In this document: positions 23,614-29,543 of the stretch, in pieces
Numbering within the stretch: position 1 is the stretch's first letter
Layout: every line of letters starts with the position of its first letter
Origin: CG1-02-35-72 sp045046885
GTDB taxonomy: Bacteria > Bacteroidota > Bacteroidia > Flavobacteriales > Flavobacteriaceae
Assembly: GCA_045046885.1 (NCBI GenBank)
Contig: JASFYX010000028.1
Location: forward strand, 1 to 29,543
Length of the DNA: 29,543 bases
Direction: 5' to 3'
Made by a program: the position numbers and the translations under genes
The notes under the pieces: generated by a model
What the model saw: the letters and a program-made list of their open reading frames with translations, nothing else
Told to the model about the DNA's origin: nothing
Databases searched by the model: none

Positions 23614-26208
23614 TTATGCAGAATTCCGACTTGCATTAATATTGCCAAAAAGTGAACGTGTTACCATTTTTTCATAAACTTTTATCAGTTCTTTATCGGT
23701 CTTTTCTACTTTTTGTAAATCTTGAATTTTAAGCAAAGCATATTGCTGAATTGTAAGTAATGGTAAGACAATATTTTCGCGAATATTAATCGAAGCCAAG
23801 CCTTCTGGATTATTTTGCATCAATTCTGTATATCCTGTCAGTTTTAAAATGAGTCTTTTGGTTGTTTCGTATTCACTAAAAATCAATTTCCAAAAAGCAC
23901 CAAATTCGGCATCATCAGCCATGTAGGCTGTTAATTCAAAAAATGTTTTTGTCAAAGCCATCATACTATTTTTAATCAAAGCTTTAAAGAAATCTGAGTT
24001 TTTATAAAGAGTAATTAATTTATCAAAATCTCCTGAATCTTCATATTTTTTTAAGGCCGTTCCCACACCATAAAAGCCCGGTACATTTTGTTTTAACTGA
24101 CTCCACGACCCTACAAACGGTATGGCACGCAAATCCGCAAAATTTAAACTTTCAGATTTTGAACGCTTACTTGGGCGACTGCCTATATTGGTTTTAGCGT
24201 AATATTTTAAAGTACTGATACGTTCTAGATAAGGTAAAAATTGAGGATGATTTTTAAAAGCTACATAAGCGTCATAACTCTTTTCGGCTAAATCGGCTAA
24301 TAAAGTGCTCTCCTCTTTAGTCAATTGTGTATTTTCACTACTGAATAATTTATTGGCAATACCTGAACTCAGTAATTGTTCCATATTGTATTTAGAAGAA
24401 TCAACCGTCCCAAAATTAGAGCTTATAGTCTGTCCTTGAACAGTTAACTGTATTTCCTGATTTTCTATTGTCTGTCCTAACGACGCGTAAAACTTATGCG
24501 TTTTACCACCGCCACGCGCTGGTGGGCCACCACGTCCATCAAAAAACAGGGCTTTAATGCCGTGTTTTCTAGAAATAGCAGTCAAGGCTTCTTTAGCTTT
24601 ATAAATAGACCAATTGGCCATTAAATAGCCCCCATCTTTTGTGCCATCAGAAAAACCCAACATAATAGTTTGCTTGTTATTTCTTTGCGATAAATGCTTA
24701 TTATAAGCCTCATTTAAATAAAGTTGTTCCATTACTTTTGGCGCCATTAATAAATCGTCAATAGTTTCGAAAAGAGGAATGATATCAACATTCAATTCAT
24801 TTTTAAAACCACATAAATTAAACATCGCAAAAGTTTCCATGACGTTTAAAGCACTCTGATTATTACTTATAATATATCTATTAGCGCCCTTTTCACCATT
24901 TTGATTCTGAATAGTTTTTATAGCTTTTATAGAGCCCAGCGTTTTATGAACGATATCTTCTTTAAATAAATCTATATCTAAATCGGCTGAAATACTTGAC
25001 AAAATAGCTATTTGTTGCGATTCATTAAGTTTTAAGTAATCATCAGGAAATAAATCTGTTTTTTTATCAGAAAGGGTCTTAACCAAACTCTCAAAAACAG
25101 TATGATGTACACGGCTGTCTTGTCTTATATCTAATGTGGCAAAGTGATACCCAAAAATAGTAACTTTATTTATAAAATCTGTAATTTCTTCAAGATAAAG
25201 TGATTGGTGTTTGTCTATTAAAATAGCTTTGATATTTTGTAATTTTGCTTTAAATTCATCAAGAGATATCAGAGTATGGGACTCTAAATTTGTTGAATTT
25301 TCAAAAAGCATATGTTCTAACTCTTTCACATGATTGTGAATACCTGAAAAAGTTAATTTACGCTTTAACATTCGCATATCGCGATAATATTTTTTTAAAA
25401 TCGTTTGCTTGAGTCTTTTGGCTACTTGCAAAGTAATTTCGGTTGTAACATACGGATTACCATCTCTATCGCCTCCTGGCCAAAATCCTAAATTTATAAT
25501 TTCATTTTCTATAGTCTGATTGTCAAAAATATTACTTTGAATATAGTTATAGAGTTCAGAAACAGCTTCATAAAATACATTCTCTAAATACCAAATCAGG
25601 CTGACAGCCTCATCAAACGGGCTGGGCTTTTCATGTTTTAAAAAAGGTGTTTTACCCAATTGAGCCAACAATTTATTGATGTGCAACAAATCATTTTTCT
25701 GAATAGCTTCCGTTAAATCTGTAATAATTCCCAAAACAGGTCCTGGATAAAATTGTGTTGGATGTGCCGTTAAAACAATACGGGTTTTAAACTGCTTTAA
25801 ATAGGCTTTTAAAGCTTCCTTTTTATGTTCAATAGCAGCTGTTTCTTTGCTGTTACGCAAGGTGCCAATACCATCCATATTATTGACAATAGCAAATGAG
25901 GCATCTTCAATCGCATCAAACAAAACAACCTGACGTTCTATATATTGTATAAATTTAAACAACATATTTATACGCGATGGTTCAGAAGGATTGTCTTTAT
26001 ATTTATAAAAAAACTGATTGATAATTTCGGTAGGATTTTTACCTTTTTCAAAACCTTTTTTACACTGCTCATGAAATAAAGGCAACAATACCCCTGTTTT
26101 TTCAATCTTATCAAAAGGCAATGTCATAAAAATACTGTTGTAAATATTGTATTTTGCTAAGACATTTTCATTAAACCTTTTAAGTTTGGGTTGTTTGTAC
26201 ATAACCAT
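23614..26208 (-). CDS. ppc: Phosphoenolpyruvate carboxylase
   Basis: Adds bicarbonate to phosphoenolpyruvate to give oxaloacetate, an anaplerotic reaction in the cytoplasm. 864 residues, close to the bacterial norm. Motifs: VLTAHPTQ with catalytic His149, FWPGGDRDGNPYVT, LGFSDGTKDGGYLMANWS, FFDGRGGPPARGGGKTH (the glycine-rich mobile loop), GQTISSNFG and RAIPFVGSWSQLKQNVPGF. The C-terminus ends in ASRNSA where many relatives end in MRNTG; the RN pair is kept. Starts at 26208 or at the second ATG at 26202 are both possible. No PEP-carboxylase regulator is nearby. The EEP-family gene follows 10 nt later. Confidence 0.96.
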   Translation of the reverse strand: MVMYKQPKLKRFNENVLAKYNIYNSIFMTLPFDKIEKTGVLLPLFHEQCKKGFEKGKNPTEIINQFFYKYKDNPSEPSRINMLFKFIQYIERQVVLFDAIEDASFAIVNNMDGIGTLRNSKETAAIEHKKEALKAYLKQFKTRIVLTAHPTQFYPGPVLGIITDLTEAIQKNDLLHINKLLAQLGKTPFLKHEKPSPFDEAVSLIWYLENVFYEAVSELYNYIQSNIFDNQTIENEIINLGFWPGGDRDGNPYVTTEITLQVAKRLKQTILKKYYRDMRMLKRKLTFSGIHNHVKELEHMLFENSTNLESHTLISLDEFKAKLQNIKAILIDKHQSLYLEEITDFINKVTIFGYHFATLDIRQDSRVHHTVFESLVKTLSDKKTDLFPDDYLKLNESQQIAILSSISADLDIDLFKEDIVHKTLGSIKAIKTIQNQNGEKGANRYIISNNQSALNVMETFAMFNLCGFKNELNVDIIPLFETIDDLLMAPKVMEQLYLNEAYNKHLSQRNNKQTIMLGFSDGTKDGGYLMANWSIYKAKEALTAISRKHGIKALFFDGRGGPPARGGGKTHKFYASLGQTIENQEIQLTVQGQTISSNFGTVDSSKYNMEQLLSSGIANKLFSSENTQLTKEESTLLADLAEKSYDAYVAFKNHPQFLPYLERISTLKYYAKTNIGSRPSKRSKSESLNFADLRAIPFVGSWSQLKQNVPGFYGVGTALKKYEDSGDFDKLITLYKNSDFFKALIKNSMMALTKTFFELTAYMADDAEFGAFWKLIFSEYETTKRLILKLTGYTELMQNNPEGLASINIRENIVLPLLTIQQYALLKIQDLQKVEKTDKELIKVYEKMVTRSLFGNINASRNSA

Positions 26209-26288
26209 TAAATTAAGTGTGAAAATTACAAAAGCTCTACAAAATTTACCAAAGTATTTTTACAATTCTACGAAATCGTTTACTTTCC

Positions 26289-27581
26289 TCAGTCATTAAT
26301 TGCAGATTCTATAATTTGAATAAACTGCCAACCAGTGGCATCATCAATTAGACCGCTGGTCTGTTTCATTATTATTCCTATTAATTGTTCTTTAGGGTCT
26401 GCAAAATATTGCGTGTTAAAATAACCACCCCAATCAAAAGTTCCTTCGCTACCTCTACCGCCTTTAGAAGCACCTTTGGCATTGATAACCTCAAAAGCTA
26501 AACCGTAAAAACTTCCGGCTTCTTTCCAGATATTTAAAAATTGCTTCTGCATCATAAAATCAATAGTTGTTCTACTTAAAAAGCGTTTACCGTTATAGGT
26601 GCCATTATTGAGATACATTTGTAAAAATGTGGCATAGTCTAAGGCTGTACTAGACAAACCTCCTCCTCCAGAAAAATAAGTTTTAGCTCCTTTTATAGGA
26701 TAATTTGCCTCGAATAAATCACTTTTTAAAGGCTGCCATTTATCCTCTTTTCGTTCTTGAACTGTCACCAACCTATCGGCTTTTGCATCGGGTAAATAAA
26801 AATCGGTATCATTCATACCTAAAGGGTCAAAAAGTCGGGTTTGTAAAAATGTATCAAAAGGCAGTCCTGAAATAATTTCTACAAAATAGCCCAACACATC
26901 CAAACCTTCACTATAGACAAACTTTTCACCCGGATTTTGATGTAAGGGCATAGTGGCCAATTTTGTGATGTTTTCTTTTAAAGTCACAGGTTCTGTTGTA
27001 AATGCATCAATAATACCTGCTTTGTGGTAGATTTTCCTAAATCTGGCATCACGGTCTATCATGCCATAACCAATACCCGAAGTATGTGTTAACAAATGCC
27101 TTATAGTAATAGGCTTAGTACTCGGTTTGGTTGTAAAAGTCGAATCTTTTTCATTAAAAGTAGCGAGGACTCCCGTATTTTTGAATTCGGGAATGTACTT
27201 AGAAATAGGATCGTCTAATCTAAATTTACCTTCTTCCCAAAGCATCATGACAGCTGTGGCCGTAATAGCTTTTGTTTGCGAGGCTATCCTAAAAATAGCC
27301 TCCTTTGTCATAGGTTTTTTGGTCTGATTATTGGCTAAACCAAAAGCTTTGTGATAGACTATTTTACCCTTACGTGCTACGAGTACCACCATTCCGGGGA
27401 CTTTATTATCCGAAACAGCTGTTTTACAAATTGAATCCATTTGCGCTAAACGTGATGCAGACATACCTACACTGCTTGGTGTTGCAACAGCCAGCACTTC
27501 AGCCGATTTTTCTGATTTTATTTGTGTGCAAGATGTTAGCGATATAAAAATAACTAACAGTAATAATTTTAGATTTTTCAT
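26289..27581 (-). CDS. Serine hydrolase lipoprotein, beta-lactamase/class C family
   Basis: 430 residues. A lipoprotein signal ends in LTSC with Cys18 lipidated. The beta-lactamase-like fold has the nucleophile motif SQTK (Ser101, Lys104), HLLTHTSGIGYG (162-173) and a YSE triplet (223-225) in place of the usual YxN, in the family pattern followed by GLDVLGYFVE. A Gly-rich FSGGGGLSSTALDYATF segment and the C-terminal FDWGGYFNTQYFADP match class C-like esterases/D-aminopeptidases (EstB-like). It is more likely an esterase or peptidase than a true antibiotic-resistance enzyme. It faces the periplasm or surface from a membrane anchor. The ppc gene follows after 80 nt. Confidence 0.9.
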   Translation of the reverse strand: MKNLKLLLLVIFISLTSCTQIKSEKSAEVLAVATPSSVGMSASRLAQMDSICKTAVSDNKVPGMVVLVARKGKIVYHKAFGLANNQTKKPMTKEAIFRIASQTKAITATAVMMLWEEGKFRLDDPISKYIPEFKNTGVLATFNEKDSTFTTKPSTKPITIRHLLTHTSGIGYGMIDRDARFRKIYHKAGIIDAFTTEPVTLKENITKLATMPLHQNPGEKFVYSEGLDVLGYFVEIISGLPFDTFLQTRLFDPLGMNDTDFYLPDAKADRLVTVQERKEDKWQPLKSDLFEANYPIKGAKTYFSGGGGLSSTALDYATFLQMYLNNGTYNGKRFLSRTTIDFMMQKQFLNIWKEAGSFYGLAFEVINAKGASKGGRGSEGTFDWGGYFNTQYFADPKEQLIGIIMKQTSGLIDDATGWQFIQIIESAIND

Positions 27582-27619
27582 TTATTTAAGTTGTAATAGA
27601 TTAAAATTAATCAGTCCTT

Positions 27620-27627
27620 CAAATCTA
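27620..27627 (-). promoter_or_regulatory. Candidate -7 element of the serine hydrolase gene
   Basis: The minus strand reads TAGATTTG, an exact TAnnTTTG match 38 nt before the ATG, within the 128-base divergent gap to the permease gene. The -33 element is poor (ATT rather than TTG). Confidence 0.35.
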
Positions 27628-27709
27628 GTAAAAAAGAAAGACTTTAAATTGCCATCCCATTTATTATCTATTTTAGCCTTTTTAGCTACATTTACACTTT
27701 ATTAAAATT

Positions 27710-28462
27710 ATGCAATTCCCATACGATTTACTAACCCTTATAGGTATTGGCTTTGTAGCGGGCTTTATCAATATTTTGGCAGGTGGTGGTTCTCTGCTCA
27801 CCTTACCCATTCTTATTTTTTTAGGTTTACCGCCTAATGTGGCCAATGGTACTAATCGTATTTCTATCGTTATTCAAAATGTATTTTCGGTTGCCGGATT
27901 TAAAAGTAAAGGCGTATCCGAATTCCCGTTTGCCGGATGGGTGGCTGTTTCTGCTTTCTTTGGCGCTATATTAGGCGCTAATATTGCCGTAGATATAAAA
28001 GGTGATTTATTCAATAAAATATTGGCTGTCATCATGTTTATTGTGGTGGTTTATATGCTTATAAATCCCAAAATAACGGTTGACCATACCGAACGTAAAA
28101 AAGGAAAATATTTTTGGATAAGCATTGTGGCCTTCTTTTTTGTGGGTGTTTACGGCGGATTTATCCAGGCCGGTGTGGGCTTTATTATGATTATGGCTTT
28201 ATCGAGCATCAATCATTTTACTCTGGTAAAAAGCAATGCTATCAAGGTTTTTGTCGCCCTTATTTACAACTTATCTTCCATTGCTATTTTTGCGATGTCG
28301 GGTATGATTAATTGGAAATTAGGTCTTTATCTGTCTATTGGTAATGCCCTTGGCGGATGGGTATCAAGTCGGTATCAAGTTAAAAAAGGCGATGGTTTTG
28401 TGCGTATATTTCTCATAATTATGATAGTAGTTATGGGTATTAAACTCTGGTTTTTCAAATAG
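27710..28462 (+). CDS. TauE/SafE (TSUP) family membrane permease
   Basis: 250 residues, about seven or eight hydrophobic helices, and the duplicated family signature: FVAGFINILAGGGSLLTLP (15-33) in the first half and GVYGGFIQAGVGFIMIM (146-162) in the second. Asn49-Arg50 in ANGTNR is also typical. Family members export or import sulfite, sulfoacetate, taurine-derived or other organic anions across the inner membrane; the substrate here is unknown. The aroC start follows 43 nt downstream on the same strand, so the two may share a transcript, though no metabolic link is obvious. Confidence 0.9.
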   Translation: MQFPYDLLTLIGIGFVAGFINILAGGGSLLTLPILIFLGLPPNVANGTNRISIVIQNVFSVAGFKSKGVSEFPFAGWVAVSAFFGAILGANIAVDIKGDLFNKILAVIMFIVVVYMLINPKITVDHTERKKGKYFWISIVAFFFVGVYGGFIQAGVGFIMIMALSSINHFTLVKSNAIKVFVALIYNLSSIAIFAMSGMINWKLGLYLSIGNALGGWVSSRYQVKKGDGFVRIFLIIMIVVMGIKLWFFK

Positions 28463-28505
28463 TATTTTAATTTTACCTTTGTAACAATTCTTTTAAGCGA
28501 TAAAA

Positions 28506-29543
28506 ATGACAGGAAATTCTTTCGGCAGACTATTTAAACTCACGACTTATGGCGAATCACACGGCCCAGCTATTGGCGGTATAATTGACGGCTGTCCGGC
28601 CGGATTAAAATTAGATTTCGAAGCCATTCAAGCCGAGCTCAACCGCCGTAAACCGGGGCAATCTAAAATAGTAACCCAGCGTAAAGAAGCCGATGAAGTG
28701 ATTTTTTTATCAGGTATTTTCGAAGGTAAAACCACAGGTGCGCCTATTGGGTTTCAAATACAAAACACCAATCAGAAATCTAAAGATTACAGTCATAACA
28801 ACGACGTTTTTCGTCCCTCACACGCCGATTACACCTACACTAAAAAATACGGCTTACGCGACTATCGTGGTGGTGGTCGTTCATCAGCGCGCGAAACAGC
28901 CAACTGGGTAGTAGCGGGTGCCATAGCCAAACAATTGTTAAAAGATATTTCAATACAAGCTTATACGTCGTCTGTGGGCGATTTATTCTTGGCAAAACCC
29001 TATCAAGAACTCGATTTATCACAAGTCGATTCAAATATTGTCCGTTGCCCTGATGCCAACATCGCACAGCAAATGATTGCAAAAATAGAAGCCGTCAAAA
29101 AACAAGGTGATACACTTGGCGGTACCATAACTTGTGTTATTAATAATGTCCCTGCAGGATTAGGCGAACCTGTTTTTGATAAACTCCACGCCGCTTTAGG
29201 TCAAGCTATGCTCAGCATCAATGCTGTAAAAGGTTTTGAATATGGTAGTGGTTTTTGCGGAGCACAAATGAAAGGCTCAAAACACAACGACTTATTTAAT
29301 ACCAATGGCAGTACAAAAACCAATCTGTCGGGTGGTATTCAAGGGGGTATCAGCAATGGTATGCCTATTTATTTTAGGGTGGCATTTAAACCTGTGGCCA
29401 CCTTATTACAAAAACAAGAAACAATTGACAGTAAAGGAAATAAAGTAACAATGCAAGGTAAAGGCCGTCACGACCCTTGTGTGGTACCACGCGCTGTACC
29501 TATTGTAGAAGCTTTAGCTGCTTTGGTTTTAGCTGATTTTTAT
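28506..29543 (+). CDS. aroC: Chorismate synthase, 3' end cut by the window edge
   Basis: Converts 5-enolpyruvylshikimate-3-phosphate to chorismate with reduced FMN, the last step of the shikimate pathway. Starting at the ATG at 28506, 346 codons run in frame to the end of the window without a stop; the full protein should be about 355 residues, so only a few codons are missing. Signatures: TYGESHGPAIGG with His19, the central YRGGGRSSARET (120-131), and the C-terminal GRHDPCVVPRAVPIVEA. All are intact. A short antisense frame at 28840-29082 is not a gene. Confidence 0.96.
   Translation, partial: MTGNSFGRLFKLTTYGESHGPAIGGIIDGCPAGLKLDFEAIQAELNRRKPGQSKIVTQRKEADEVIFLSGIFEGKTTGAPIGFQIQNTNQKSKDYSHNNDVFRPSHADYTYTKKYGLRDYRGGGRSSARETANWVVAGAIAKQLLKDISIQAYTSSVGDLFLAKPYQELDLSQVDSNIVRCPDANIAQQMIAKIEAVKKQGDTLGGTITCVINNVPAGLGEPVFDKLHAALGQAMLSINAVKGFEYGSGFCGAQMKGSKHNDLFNTNGSTKTNLSGGIQGGISNGMPIYFRVAFKPVATLLQKQETIDSKGNKVTMQGKGRHDPCVVPRAVPIVEALAALVLADFY

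Noticed and set aside
26289..27581. Antibiotic-resistance beta-lactamase
   Set aside because: The YSE in place of YxN and the overall EstB-like pattern point to an esterase or peptidase; nothing shows beta-lactam hydrolysis.
28840..29082. Minus-strand open frame inside chorismate synthase
   Set aside because: It is fully antisense to the conserved central part of aroC.

Overview
The window comes from a low-GC member of the Bacteroidota, most likely a marine or environmental species of Flavobacteriaceae. The evidence is as follows. The large surface peptidase ends in a type IX secretion (T9SS) type A sorting domain. Several upstream regions carry the Bacteroidota promoter form TTG - about 19 nt - TAnnTTTG. 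Shine-Dalgarno sequences are rarely visible. The housekeeping proteins (HisS, PEP carboxylase, KdsB, AroC) have the sequence style of that family. The species cannot be named from the sequence alone.

Layout. (1) 1-2160: two secreted proteins on the minus strand, a papain-like protease with a C-terminal DUF4384-like domain followed 2 nt later by a small unrecognised exported protein, ending near a perfect 32-bp palindrome. (2) 2210-5509: a minus-strand housekeeping run kdsB-hisS-folE closed by a clear intrinsic terminator. hisS carries an unusual in-frame, very AT-rich insertion of roughly 100 codons or more. (3) 5672-12040: a plus-strand unit with a membrane TPR/AraC-type regulator, an unrecognised lipoprotein, and a 1187-residue T9SS-exported metallopeptidase whose start overlaps the lipoprotein stop (ATGA). 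The lipoprotein promoter carries two TTGTACAA palindromes. (4) 12137-15210: a three-gene membrane-stress-like operon (SPFH protein with GYF_2 domain, four-helix membrane protein, zinc-ribbon membrane protein). (5) 15369-16969: tRNA-Ser(TGA) with its own promoter and terminator, then a plsC-like acyltransferase with an appended zinc ribbon. The 434-base gap 15211-15644 holds the tRNA, its promoter and a bidirectional hairpin; I see nothing recognisable in 15211-15368. (6) 16989-20903, minus strand: truncated-globin lipoprotein, KdgF-like cupin, TPR protein, DEAD-box RNA helicase and cold-shock protein. The last two form a cold/RNA-structure pair. (7) 20944-27627, minus strand: YtcJ-like amidohydrolase, endonuclease/exonuclease/phosphatase-family protein, PEP carboxylase and a serine-hydrolase lipoprotein. 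(8) 27710-29543, plus strand: a TauE/SafE-type permease and chorismate synthase, which runs off the window with only a few codons missing.

The stretches most likely to hold something new are the regulator-lipoprotein-surface peptidase cluster with its palindromic operators, the SPFH-GYF operon that lacks a PspA gene, and the in-frame insertion in hisS. The remaining genes are mostly ordinary core metabolism. No insertion sequence, CRISPR array, prophage or integrase was seen. All assignments come from reading motifs by eye; no database search was run.
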